This document shows, one piece after another, positions 33,201-45,488 of a stretch of 64,000 nucleotides of DNA. The stretch comes from Sialis fuliginosa (Eukaryota; Arthropoda; Insecta; Megaloptera; Sialidae), in assembly GCA_961205875.1 (NCBI GenBank), contig OY540810.1:37510001-37574000 (forward strand), in the 5' to 3' direction. The notes under the pieces were generated by a model. That model did not search any database. It saw nothing but the letters and a program-made list of their open reading frames with translations, and was not told the DNA's origin. Each line of letters starts with the position of its first letter. Position 1 is the stretch's first letter. A program made the position numbers and the translations under genes.

Positions 33201-35398
33201 AATAAAAATTGCAAAAAAATAAACTCAATCATTCGAACTGAAATATAACTAAACTGCTTTTTTACATTATAAAGATTTCTTTTGAATGAACCACATGTAG
33301 GCAATGTAATCTTTCTTAAAAAATCAATAGAATATCTATTGTATTGCACAACAAAACATATTGTACTATATACTAAGATACCAGTTTAATTGTAAGTAGA
33401 ACGTGAACAAAATAAGATTTAGAATCTCTGCTTTTCTAATTTGATTTTCTTAAGAAAAAACTGATATCACTAATCCTTTGAAACATCTATGACTTTAATA
33501 CATAATAGCCACCAAACATAGAAGCAAATTATGTTAGTTTTTTGCGTTTATACTTATAATGAATTTACAATATCACAACAACTTGTAATAATTATATTTG
33601 CAAAATTATAGAAATCAATGCAATGAAGAATGGAGTACATAGGACCTAGATGAATGAAGCTAATCAGTATTTAGATAATTTTATTTTTAATATACATACA
33701 TAATCATTACTTCGGATAATGAGACTTTTTTAAGAATTTTTTTTAAATAATATGAAATTTGGAGCGTTTTTTGTACATATCAAAACAAAATTTTTTTTAA
33801 TGAAATATAAAACAAAATGATGACTTTAACGTTGCTACACTGAGTGCATCTTTTTTGTTATGTGTTCCATTGCAGAAAACAGAACTTTCATGAATCAAAA
33901 TCCAGAACAAAAAAATCTTGTTATTTACAAGTACACGCGATTTTAAAAAATATCGATTTTTGCAAATTTTGTATCACGTTGAACAAAAAATCGCGTTTTT
34001 GACGAAAAAAAAAACGAGGTAATTGTTAACCAATCGTAAAAAAATCGTGTGTACTTCGATGTAAAATCTGTCTAAAAAGTTACAGGTAAAATTTCAAGTC
34101 GATCGGATGGAAAATGGCCAAGATACGTTTTCCGCAGTTTTTAAAAACGTTCGATAAAAATGAGTTTAAAGTTTGAAAACTGTTTTACTACATGCAAACG
34201 TCGACTTTTTTTCGAGACTATGTCAGTTTGACTGTTTCCGGTTGTTTATTTTGCTTCTGTTTTGGCTTGAGACCGAATTACGGTACTCCTTTACCTAACC
34301 TAACCATATTATTTCATTATCACTCTTTTTCACACTTTCACCGTCTAAGTTATTTCGTTCATTCAGAGACAGTTTGGAAAGTGAGCTCTAAAAATTAAAA
34401 AAAATTGCTCATAATTCCTTTTGAATATAATTTTCAAGATACATCATTTAAACCAATAAAAATTTAGTTTATTTTTAATTTAATATATGATATGAAATTA
34501 TTATTTTTATCTACTTGATGATATGTTATACACTGGATTGTTTAACATAATAATACGTTTGCTAACAACCTTTCTTCGAAGTAATTGAAGTAAATCAAGA
34601 TTTTGGTTAGTTTATTTTTAGAATATTAAATCAAACCGATATGTTTATTTTGTATATGTAGTATGTACCTACTTTCGTAAAAAGGTATGTAAATGTAAAC
34701 ATAAAATTTCGTGATTTTGAAATCTAAATAAAATACATTTACCTTTTTATAAAATTCAATAAACATTTACACGAGTTTAATTTTCCTCGAATTAATGGAA
34801 AAGAAAACTAATTAAAAAAATATATAAATAAAGAGTATGTTTGAAATAAAAAACCATCAAAAGAGTGATTAAATATTTTGATAAATAATTATTTCATAAA
34901 ATATTTTAATAATTATTTTTGTCCTTTGAACTTTATTGAGTCCTTTTAGACAGCCAGTAGACATTTAAATAAATTAACATTTCCATAATCTTAAAAAAAA
35001 AATACGAAATTCTTAGTATTAGATAAGTACTTATCTTTTGACATTTTTATTTATTAAAGAAAGATACTTATGGTATTTTATTATATTTATTTTTCATTTA
35101 TATGATAAAATAAAACAAATTTTTATATCTCAAACTCAACTTTCTGTAAATTAAAAAATCTAGGAGCTGAAATGTACAGTATTTTATTATTTTTAGTTCT
35201 TGCCTTTTAAGAAAAATTAAAAAAATTCAGAAATTTCAAAATTCTGCTTTTGTTACATTTTGGCAATTTACTTTATACTGTTTGATAAAAATGACAATCT
35301 ATTTTTGTTTGTTTTATTTAGCTTTATACATAATTTTCCCCTCATACCCCTCAATGCCAGGCCTGTAGTTTCTCTAGGAAATGACCACAAATATCATC
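33201..35398. other. unassigned DNA
   Basis: AT-rich. At 33950-34200 is repeat-like text (AATTTCAAGTCGATCGGATG) typical of old non-coding elements. No gene supported. Confidence 0.45.
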
Positions 35399-35406
35399 AT
35401 CCGATT

Positions 35407-36063
35407 TAGAGCTGGGCACGTGAATAATTTTTGCTCACGATCACGCACGCTCACGAGAGAAAATTTTTTAGTAACGCCCACTCACTCACGGTTACAATAA
35501 AAGTATTCACGATCACGCACTCTCACGAATTCTATTTTTTTACTCACGCCCGATCACGTACGGCGGGTCACGCTCGTGACCCGATTTAATCTAATTGTTG
35601 TAATTTAAATTTTTAAATTATGAAAATTAATGTTTTTACGTGTATATTGTGTAGTATATTTTATATTCATATTATTTTCTTCTAAATTACATTCTAGTAC
35701 AGTAATAGCAAACAAAACAATAAGAAAATAAAGCTACAATGCATTTTTAAATCTTTTTTGGTGTTCTGATATAGTTGGCAATACTGAACATGTGAAAGTG
35801 CTTCTAAAAATAGCATTTATTTTTTATATTATATTTTTTAATGTCAAAATTCGTTTTAAAACATTATTATATTTATGCATTATTAATTCAGATATTAAAA
35901 AAAAGATCAAATAAGTTTATAAAAAAAATTATCTTCAAAATATACTCACGGAATCACGTACGAGAAAAATGTATTCACGGTTGTTTTAATTTGACTCACG
36001 ATTCAAGATTTGAAAATCACTCACGATCACGCGGGAAAAATTCACGGCCCGCGCCCAGCTCTA
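35407..36063. mobile_element. hAT MITE with TCACGATCACG subterminal repeats
   Basis: Tips TAGAGCTGGGC and GCCCAGCTCTA are flanked by a perfect 8 bp duplication ATCCGATT (35399-35406 and 36064-36071). The outer 170 bp on the left and 115 bp on the right are dense with TCACGATCACGCAC variants. The centre is plain AT-rich. The open frame across its right side is incidental. The 657 bp size and lack of transposase make it non-autonomous. Confidence 0.92.
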
Positions 36064-36071
36064 ATCCGATT

Positions 36072-36608
36072 ATACAGAAAATAGAAAAATCATTGTCCCA
36101 AAAATTCTAGATAGTTTATTTAATGAACCTAGTGGTTTTGGTTTCTGACAGTTCATAAATTGATTGATTGATTTATTTTTCTCATTGTTAGGTTGAAAAT
36201 AAATCTAATTTAAAACATTAGCTAAAGTACACCACTTGTGTGAAGCAGCACTTACATAGAGAATGTTCATTTAGCTAAAACTTGGTGAATGTTTTGTTAT
36301 TTTAACTATACTTCTTAAAAAGCTTTTTGTACTAAATACTGTTCGGCAATTTATAGATATACAAAGGTTCAAGAGATAGAGTGAAGCTTATGTTTTTAGT
36401 AAAATTATAAATCTCTTTTATGTTATATATGATAAGCTTTACTTGAGATGTATTCAAATTCTCGGGAATTTTTCATCTTCGAAATCCGGGAATATAGAAT
36501 TGTATTTCCCAGAAATAAAAGTTGTTTTTTTGTATTTATATGTCTAGCTTATGATCATTTGAGTGATACGTGATATTTTTTCAAGGATATCATTCAAATA
36601 CTTAAATT
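36072..36608. other. unassigned AT-rich DNA
   Basis: No feature recognised. Confidence 0.5.
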
Positions 36609-37128
36609 TATTTTGCTACCTCGCAATATCAAAGATACGAGAAGCTTTGTGATCGTTTTACAATGATACAATAAAATTATTCTCCGATTTCAAAATTTCA
36701 AATTGCATCTATCCGTTTCAAGTCAAGATAAACACTTTTCGTTCCGTGTCTGACTGTCTGTGTCTCTGTCCCCTGCATCTTTGTCAAACGCATAACTCAA
36801 GAACCACTGAACCGATATTAATGAAACTTGGTTGGATGGTTTTTAAATTGATATTTACTTTGATATATTAAATGTAATTTTGACGAATTTTGACGTTTGT
36901 ATAAATTTAGATTGAGATTGAAATCTAAAAAATATATATAAAAATATACGAAAAAATAAGCAGGTGCGTCATAAGAAAAATTTCAAAGTAATATATTTTT
37001 TTTAAATTGTATAAAAATGAAATGGTTAACCAATGCCAAGTAATTTATCTGAACACTTTATCGGTTTTTATTTAAATTGTTTAATAATTAACTAGAATTT
37101 AGCACGAGGAAGCACTGTACATTTACTC
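36609..37128 (+). repeat. family C dispersed repeat copy
   Basis: Starts near TTTTGCTACCTCGCAATATC and ends GGAAGCACTGTACATTTACT. Internal landmarks as at 13143, with a deletion after GGTTGGATGG. Confidence 0.72.
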
Positions 37129-38404
37129 AGAAGATGTTTTTCTTTTTCTTTTTGTACATAAAATCATTAAAATATCTAAAAATTTCGTTTTTATATTAAT
37201 CCTAATTAATATTTGTTCTTATATTATGGAATTTCCAGTTTCTTTAGTTTTATTTGAAAGTATAATTTAAAATTTCATTAAAGTAAGTTTTGATAATGAA
37301 CATTGTATTTTAATGTATATTGTACAAGAAAATTTTAGTTTGGTAGTAAAAAGTAATAGCCTAGAATATGAAAGCGGTAAATATTTGATAATAATTATAT
37401 TAAAAGGATTTTTTTAAATTAATTAAATACATTTACAAATGTGTGAAGAAAGAATATTATTAAAACTAAAATAAAATTAAGAAAATGAAATTATTGTAGA
37501 AGTAGTTTTTTTTCAATGAAATATTAAAATACATAGCCAATATTATTTACCCCCTGTCACGCATGGAGGGTTGTAATTAGTTTCAATAGATCCGGTGAGA
37601 AAATTACCTCGGAGGTGGGGATTTTAGGGAACCGCTTATTCCTTATGTTACCTAACGTAACAAAAAATATATATATATATTACTAAACCTGGCCAGAGAA
37701 CATATCTATGAATTTAAAAAAAACACGTAATTCGGATACAAGTGGTTGTCGAGTGATAAGCGTCCTAACGGACAGACAGACACACAGATGAAATTGTACT
37801 ACTACTGTAAATACATGAAAAAATTTCCGAATTAATAAATTAAAAATAAAATTTTCCCCTTGACTAGTTGAGTTTAAGAAAATATTTTTGACTATTTATT
37901 GATTTAAAATAAACTTTAATATTTCATTTATCAAAAATTCTTTCTAAAATAAATTTCAATTTTTAATAAAATATATAATATGTTTACCATTTTCACAAAA
38001 TAAAATTCTTTTAAAAATCCTTGTTTAGGAATTGTTACATAAATAAAAAGGGTAATTTTTATTATCTAAATACTGATTATAAAAAATTATATTCTTTCAA
38101 TCGGCTCGTAGATTTATTTTTTTTGACAGCTCGGCAGTTTTATTGTATAGGGAAACAACATGGATAAAGAAAGTACTGATGGGTCGATCATAGTAGGCTG
38201 ATTATGATGATAATCGAATATGAAAATGTTAATTATACCTATGTTGACTTTATGTTTTCATAACATCTTTAAAGTTGTTTATAATTCATAAATATTATTA
38301 ATTAATATTTGTATAAATTGTCATTTGGTGTTTGTATATAGTAAGTGAAGCTACAATTAATTCAAATTTATATTCATTTTAACATATTATTTAAAGAGAA
38401 ACTA
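37129..38404. other. unassigned DNA
   Basis: AT-rich with a GC-richer stretch at 37550-37660. No frame or element end that I can support. Confidence 0.45.
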
Positions 38405-38602
38405 ACACCTTATTGATTAAAATACATTAATTTTATTCAAATACTTTGAGCTATTGTTAGACCAATCACAAGTACAGATTTCCAATTTGTTCAAAACGTT
38501 ACTATATCGTTCAACCAATTACGTAAAAGCTTTTGGGCATTGGTGATTTTGAATCGATGCAAAAGCTTACCGATAAAATGATTCTATCAATAAGGTGGTA
38601 TA
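38405..38602. mobile_element. short MITE-like inverted repeat
   Basis: CACCTTATTGAT on the left is matched by ATCAATAAGGTG on the right about 198 bp away, with TA just outside each end. AAGCTTTTG and CAAAAGCTT form an additional internal inverted pair. Confidence 0.5.
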
Positions 38603-39330
38603 TGTGCGTTTAGTAATTTCTAAGTCGACCTACTAATCCTTAATTTAAGAAGTTACAAATATTTCAAATTAAGGATTTATATAATCTATTTTTTTAACAC
38701 ACATCGAAATATTAATCTTTATGTATACGTTTTATATATTTATATATTTTATTTCAATAAATAGTCACAAAAATATACATAATTTAAAAAATTAAAGCCA
38801 TATATTATATCAGAATAAGTCTAATTTTTAAAATATATACCAAATATATTAATATACATGTGTAATGTTTCATACAAAGCTTTCTACAGTAAAGTACATG
38901 TAAATGTAACATTTATATTTTCAATATTAATTTTAAAAGCGTTTTGATTGAATCTATGTGGTACTACTGGTAGATATATGTAATTTTGTATATAAACATA
39001 GTTATTAAAATATTTTGAAGATATCACCTGGATATTATTGAACAATCCTTGGAGTACTCCAATTCCTGTAAAAGAAAAACAAGAATTAATTAAAAATAAT
39101 ATATTTATATTCAAATTAGACACCTTATAAGAAAACTCGCTGTAAAACGACCTGAAAAGTCGTTTCACTTAGTTCTTAAACAAAAGAAATCAGGTAAACA
39201 AAAGTATACACGTGCATATTACAAAAAAAATGTCTTCAGTTTTTACTTTCTTATACCATATGAAATATACATATAGTATAAGTAAGTATCTTAAACTAAA
39301 ATATACACCTTAACCACAATAAACCAATGT
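38603..39330. other. unassigned AT-rich DNA
   Basis: No feature recognised. Likely contains the downstream part of the Penelope-like element on the minus strand. Confidence 0.4.
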
Positions 39331-39331
39331 C

Positions 39332-39375
39332 ACTCGACACGTGTTTCGACTTCACAAGAAGTTCTCATCAGGAGC
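39332..39375 (-). ncRNA. hammerhead ribozyme motif of a Penelope-like element
   Basis: Minus strand: GCTC, CTGATGA (39371-39365), a stem II of ACTTC/GAAGT around loop TTGT, GAAA, then CACGTGTC with C17 at 39336, followed by GAGT. All invariant core bases are present. Stem I can form between GCTC and GAGT. Stem III (ACAC/GTGT) has no loop, so folding would need two tandem copies or a dimer, as described for Penelope-like hammerheads. One bulged A sits in stem II. Predicted cleavage is between 39336 and 39335. It lies about 50 bp after the stop codon of the GIY-YIG gene, where such motifs are known. Confidence 0.65.
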
Positions 39376-39422
39376 CTAACAGTTCCAGACTGATACAGTC
39401 TTGGTCAAACCTAATATTTATA

Positions 39423-39953
39423 CTAAAAGGGCTTATCCCGCTTCAATGATTCTGACCAATCGACTGCAAGGTCTAGAAGGACTGAAGCTGGGATAGGTCC
39501 GGTACCACTATTAAAAATCCTAGTCTTATCCCTCAAGATTTCTAAGCTTTCTGCTGCGTCCAATTGATTGTTATTACTGCATGCTTTAATTAGTTTTAAA
39601 TTACTTATGTCTGTAGTGTGATTTAATGTAGTCATATGATGAGCTACGCTGGATTTATCAACCCGGTTGTATTTTAGGTGAGCCATGTGCTCTTTAAATC
39701 TAATGTTTATTGATCTCCTAGTTTGTCCTATGTAACTTTTGTCGCAATTTAAGCAGTTAATTTTATAAATACCCGATTTTTCATTTACTTCTGTTTTATC
39801 TTTGGGGTTACCTAGGAGAGTTTTAATATTGTTATTATTAGAATAAACCAATTTATAAGTAAGTATAGTGAAGCCGATTTTTTTCGAAATCCGGATTTTG
39901 TTGGAATTATCCATTTTGACCTTCCCTGAATCTATTCTGACTATTTTCGCCAT
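39423..39953 (-). pseudogene. Penelope-like retroelement, C-terminal GIY-YIG endonuclease fragment
   Basis: Penelope-like elements encode one protein: a reverse transcriptase followed by a GIY-YIG endonuclease that nicks target DNA. This 176-codon frame holds only the endonuclease. GIY is at residues 61-63, a CX2C pair at C67 and C70 (a known Penelope trait), YIG at 74-76, then RFKEH (85-89), the AHH histidines (104-106) and a glutamate in AAESLEI (E135) suited to the metal site. The reverse transcriptase is missing. Residues 1-43 read like translated repeat DNA rather than protein, so the element is 5'-truncated or overwritten near residue 44, and the apparent start is not native. A hammerhead motif follows the stop. 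The endonuclease frame itself is unbroken. Confidence 0.85.
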
Positions 39954-40149
39954 GATGTCTGTGTGTGTCTGTCTGTCTGTTTGTAAGCGCGGTAACTCAA
40001 ATACGACAAATCGTAGAAGGGTTAAATTTTATATTTAAGATTAATTTTTGTCTGGGAAGAAAACGTCTTATTTTTGAAAACGATCTTTCAACCGGATACG
40101 TAGATTTTTGAATTTTTCGAATTACTCTGTGTGAAATAGAGAAAAATGG

Positions 40150-40480
40150 TCAAGTTAAAAGTTGTAGGTAATATCATTATCTATAATTTATGTTCTATTC
40201 ATTTTTTCGTAAAAACGAATTTAAAAAAAAATATTATAATTCAAATGGTTCATAGTTTTACAAGAGTAAACATCCGTTTTCAGTTATTACGTCAAAAAAA
40301 TCACTTGTTAAACATATAATGGAGAGAATAATATTACCTATATTATTCATTTTATTCTATCTTGTTAGTTTGTCAGAAATGTTTTAATAATTTAAGAATC
40401 ACTTATACTATTCACTGTTAGGATTACGTATAAGAAAGTCCCGTGGTTCCCAAGGCAGATATTTTTAAAACAAAATATAC
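40150..40480 (-). mobile_element. family E element, reverse partial copy
   Basis: Reverse complement of 30405-30980, finishing at CGTATAAGAAAGTCCCGTGG and GGCAGATATTT. The tandem-duplicated terminal unit of the 30405 copy is not present at this end. Confidence 0.68.
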
Positions 40481-40488
40481 ATTATTTT

Positions 40489-41080
40489 GCTATATGTAAA
40501 ATTGTATATTGCTTCCCCGCCATATCGAAGATACGAGAAGCTTTGTGATCGTTTTAAAATGAGAAAAAAAGTGTTAACTTGATTTTTCCATTTCAGGTCA
40601 AGACAAACACTTTTCGTTCTGTGTCTGTCTGTCCTCTGAATCCTTGTCACACGCATAACTCATGAACCACTGAATAGATATTAATGAAACTTGTTTGGAT
40701 GATTGGGTCTGGCTTGAGATCGGTCCCATTTCAAAATCGTGTGTAAGGGAAAGGGGTGACATCCCAAAATATTTATTTTTCAAGATATCTCAAGAACGAC
40801 ACATGTTACGTGAATATTGTATAATAACCTTTTTTGTTGAGCATCTAATTTCCATTTTGACGTTTTAAATGTGATTTTGATGTTTTAAATATCATTTTGA
40901 CGTTCGCATAACAGAAAAATTTAGATTTAGATTGAAACTGTCAAAAATTAAAAAATATACCAAAACAAAATTAAATGGTTAACCTTCATTAAAAAAAAAA
41001 CGGTGTTTATTAAAATTGTTCAATAATTAATTAACTACATTTGGTAAATTTAGTCCGAGGAAGCACTGTGCATTTACTTG
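40489..41080 (+). repeat. family C dispersed repeat copy
   Basis: Contains GATACGAGAAGCTTTGTGA, CACACGCATAACTCATGAAC and, at the end, GGAAGCACTGTGCATTTACT. A short extra AT stretch sits near its start. Confidence 0.72.
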
Positions 41081-41713
41081 GCAGATGTTTTTTTTACAAT
41101 CTTATTATATATGCTGCCAATTATTAATTTAAATATTATGACAGTGATGTCACCTTTTTAACATAAATTTACATTTTAAATTAATAAGTATCTGCATAAA
41201 ATTATCTTTTTACAAATTTCATGCTGTAAATACATTTTGTTAATAAGTTGTTTTTATATTATATCACGTTGTTTAATACTGTGGATTTTCAAGACAATTC
41301 TGCTACAGTTTTCAACATTATATTTGTGTGAACTTGGTTTTTCAACATTTATGAACATTAAATAAAATTTAAAAAAAACGTGAAAGACTTGGAGATATTG
41401 ATAAAGAAATGAGAGTAGCATAATCACATATTAGGCCTGACATTTATATGTAAAATATGCAAAAGCCGATAAACTCAAATATCACATTAAATTTGATTTA
41501 AAATTTTTACAAGAGTTCATTTTTTATTAATTGTTAATAATTCAGTAAGAAAGTACTGCGCAATTTTTTTTTTTTGCAATCAAGTGACTTCGAAAAGGTT
41601 ATGAACCACAGTTTTGGACAGTAAAAATGTTCGTCATACTTAATATAATTTAAATTACATGAAAACCGATAAACTATACTTAAAAATGACTACTTATACA
41701 TAAATATTATTAT
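41081..41713. other. unassigned AT-rich DNA
   Basis: No feature recognised. Confidence 0.5.
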
Positions 41714-42451
41714 ATAGACATAGAGAATGGACCACGCATCTGACTCAAGAGCAGAGTCGTGTCAAAAGAAAGAGATGGAAACAAGTTTGGAATATACTTG
41801 TCCTTTTTTTAAACAGGAGTGTAACTATTTCATTCTTGGCCCCGAACATTAAAAATATTCATAGATATATATAAAAAGGTTAAAAACAAAAAATAATTAA
41901 CGTTATAAAAAAAATTTATTAAAAAAAAAAATTATTGATTTCTAAATAATATAAGTTTCGAATTTTTTGACCCAATTTTAATATCTTGTTCTTCCTTTTT
42001 CGTAGCTTCGTAATGTAAGTGCAATCCATCTCATCATTTTGTAGCAACCACATGGGAATTGATTTAAAACTATTGTTTATTAATATTTTTTTAATATTTT
42101 CGGTAACAAAAATGTTATTTTCCCGGAATATCCGTTCATAATTTTGCAAATTTCTATCAGATCAATTGATGTTTTTTTTTAATTTCCTCGATGAAATATG
42201 AACCATTATAGTATGTTTATTATTTATATTATTTACTTTTCTAATAAAAAACCTATTGCACAAAAATCACAAGATAGATATACAAAAATATATCTGGCAG
42301 GAATACTACCCTGAACTATAGTAAGCTACCAATCAGATTTTTAGAAAAAGAGATAGATATATTCCAAACTACACTGCATCTCTCTCACTTTTTGAACAGA
42401 TGTTACACCATTGTGTTAATACAGAATGCACTGTCCATTATCTATGTCTAT
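41714..42451. mobile_element. TIR element with an internal reading frame
   Basis: Left ATAGACATAGAGAATGGAC and inverted right (GTCCATTATCTATGTCTAT) tips differ at a single position. Subterminal GAGATGGAAACAAGTTTGGA is mirrored by TCCAAACTACACTGCATCTC. Flanks do not give an unambiguous target duplication. The 738 bp element carries one small open frame on the minus strand. Confidence 0.7.
41919..42149 (-). CDS. unrecognised 76-codon frame inside the TIR element
   Basis: The frame includes RENNIFVTENIKKILINN and IPMWLLQNDEMDCTYITKL, followed by a lysine/arginine-rich stretch (RKRKNKILKLGQKIRNLYYL). Residue variety (W, C, D, M) is higher than in most chance frames here, and the frame ends in poly-A-rich DNA. 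It could be the tail of a transposase or a small DNA-binding protein left after internal deletion. I do not recognise the family. Being the only gene-like content of the element makes a transposon origin likely. Confidence 0.35.
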   Translation of the reverse strand: MQNYERIFRENNIFVTENIKKILINNSFKSIPMWLLQNDEMDCTYITKLRKRKNKILKLGQKIRNLYYLEINNFFF

Positions 42452-42947
42452 GATTTGTTCTATTTTTCTGTCGTGGAAACAAAAGAGTTATTCCATATTA
42501 TGCTATCTATGATACTAAATCGGCTATAAAGAAAGGAACTAGAATATTTTTATTTCGAACGGTAGAGAATTTGTAGAGCAATAAAGATAAAGACTTAAAT
42601 GTTTCAAAACTTTAAACACTAGTGTTGAATTTTACGTATTAGATTTGAGAACCTATTTAATAAAATACAGTCATGTTACTGTTTATGAAAAGTTGAAATA
42701 TGTTTTATTTATTGTTTCTCGTCAACTTTGTTACATTTTCTTATTGAAAAATATTAATAAAATCTGCGCATTTTCTCATATTACAGATACTTTTATTTTG
42801 GTGTTACATTTTATTGTAAACTAACTTTATATAAATTTTATTAATTTACCAAGGTTATTAAACTATATAGTTGGCTATAGTTTATTTGAATGTGTCTTTT
42901 ACTCTACATTAAAACGATATGTCACTTGTAATATTTATTTTAAGTAC
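42452..42947. other. unassigned AT-rich DNA
   Basis: No feature recognised. Confidence 0.5.
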
Positions 42948-45488
42948 TAATAGTACAGGCAACGAAGGGATTTAAATAGAACAAATTCGGAGTGGAATGA
43001 AATTTGGTACCCATATAATATACATAATAGTACGTCTGTACACAAAAGTCCCCATCCATAGGCCTTGTGGAAAAAAAATTACAGCCGTTTGAAATTTAAT
43101 TTAGTTTTTATTGAATAACTTCAAGACAAATAAAGATACCGAGACGTGCCTTACATTAAAATTTTCAAAAATATTTGCTTTACAACTTTATTTCAAAATT
43201 TTCTCCAACGTATCTACATAGATTGCTGAAAAATCGCCGTGAATCTGAAAACTAAGTGCGTTTAATCAAAAAAATATGTTTAAATGGATTTTTAAGATCT
43301 TAAAACTGATAATCGAGACAAATGTCCTCTATAAAAGTTGTAGAGAATAAAATTTTACAATTTTTTTTGTAAGGTACAGCATTCGATGTGTAAATTTTTG
43401 TTAGATATTTCTATTTTAAAAAGTCAAAAAAACAAATTTTAATTTATAAAATCGTATAAATAGCATGCTATGAAAATTAGCATTACATAAGAAAATAACA
43501 TATTGGTATAGAAAATTAATGAAAATAAAAGTAATTAATAATTCCAATTCTTCAAATAAGACTTTTAATAACATATTATGATAACAATGTACTGAGGTGT
43601 AATTTGTAGCCCCTAGATTTAATATTATTGTATGTTTTAATAGTTTTAAATATAAATCTTCAAGACATTTTATTTTATCTTCAAAATACGGATATTAGAT
43701 AAGAACAAAATCAGAGTATCATAAAAATTTGCACATATGTAGTACTTATATTACATTAGACATGTGCAAAAGTCCTCATAAATTGGGGATATGGAAAAAA
43801 AATTATAGCTGTTTTAATTTTGATATGATAAATTACTATGTATCATATTTTCACTTATAATTAACCGTTTTTTACTTGGACATTTACATATTGTGTATCT
43901 CTGTATAGCATGTACATTATGAACAATTGAATTATGATCATTTTGATAGAAAATTTTGATTTTTAAATCAAACGGTTGTTAAGATATAAATTTATTTGTT
44001 TAATTCGATTTTATAAAAGTATATTTTGTTATGTATTTTATACCTGTTTACAGATACGCTTATAACATTTCTTTCGGGGTATCAATTAATGGGGATTTTC
44101 AAACAAGCGTAGTAGATACATTAGTGAGTGCATCTGAAAAAGTCCCCATACATTGAAGCCATAGGACAAAAGTTACAGCTGTTTTATAATTACGGTGTGG
44201 TAAATTGATATCTATGTAATGTGTTAAATTATGTAAATTATGTAATTATGGGTGATTCTCTCAAAAATTGAAACTGAATTTTATTCCTATTTGATCAATG
44301 TTATCGTTCTTATTGAAAGTAGTAACCATTTTTTTTAATTTCCCATCGGGACTCTCCATAAAATATTCTTAAGTTTAAAAAAAAATGCTTTTCATTATTA
44401 TTTATAGGTTTATACCCGTTTACAGATACGCTTATAACTTTTTTTTCGGGGTATCAATTAATGGGGATTTTCAAACAAGCGTAGTAGATATATTAGTAAG
44501 TGTATCTGAAAAAGTCCCCATACATTGAAGCAATAGGACAAAAGTTACAACTGTTATTATAAATACGATGTGGTATAAATTACGCTCTATGTTATGTATA
44601 TTTAAAAAAAAAACCTAAGAATATTTTATGGAGAGTCTCGATGGGAAATTAAAAAAAATGGTTACTACTTTCAATAAGAACGATAACATTGATCAAATAG
44701 GAATAAAATTCAGTTTCAATTTTTGAGAGAATCACCCATAATTACATAATTTACATAATTTAACAGATTACATAGATATCAATTTACCACACCGTAATTA
44801 TAAAACAGCTGTAACTTTTGTCCTATGGCTTCAATGTATGGGGACTTTTTCAGATGCACTCACTAATGTATCTACTACGCTTGTTTGAAAATTCCCATTA
44901 ATTGATACCCCGAAAGAAAAGTTATAAGCGTATCTGTAAACAGGTATAAAATACATAACAAAATATACTTTTATAAAATCGAATTAAACAAATAAATTTA
45001 TATCTTAACAACCGTTTGATTTAAAAATCAAAATTTTCTATCAAAATGATCATAATTCAATTGTTCATAATGTACATGCTATACAGAGATACACAATATG
45101 TAAATGTCCAAGTAAAAAACGGTTAATTATAAGTGAAAATATGATACATAGTAATTTATCATATCAAAATTAAAACAGCTATAATTTTTTTTCCATATCC
45201 CCAATTTATGAGGACTTTTGCACATGTCTAATGTAATATAAGTACTACATATGTGCAAATTTTTATGATACTCTGATTTTGTTCTTATCTAATATCCGTA
45301 TTTTGAAGATAAAATAAAATGTCTTGAAGATTTATATTTAAAACTATTAAAACATACAATAATATTAAATCTAGGGGCTACAAATTACACCTCAGTACAT
45401 TGTTATCATAATATGTTATTAAAAGTCTTATTTGAAGTATTGGAATTATTAATTACTTTTATTTTCATTAATTTTCTATACCAATATG

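Noticed and set aside
39840-39953. First 43 residues of the GIY-YIG frame as a native N-terminus
   Set aside because: The DNA reads like dispersed repeat text (CCGATTTTTTTCGAAATC) and the expected reverse transcriptase is absent. Family resemblance starts near residue 44.
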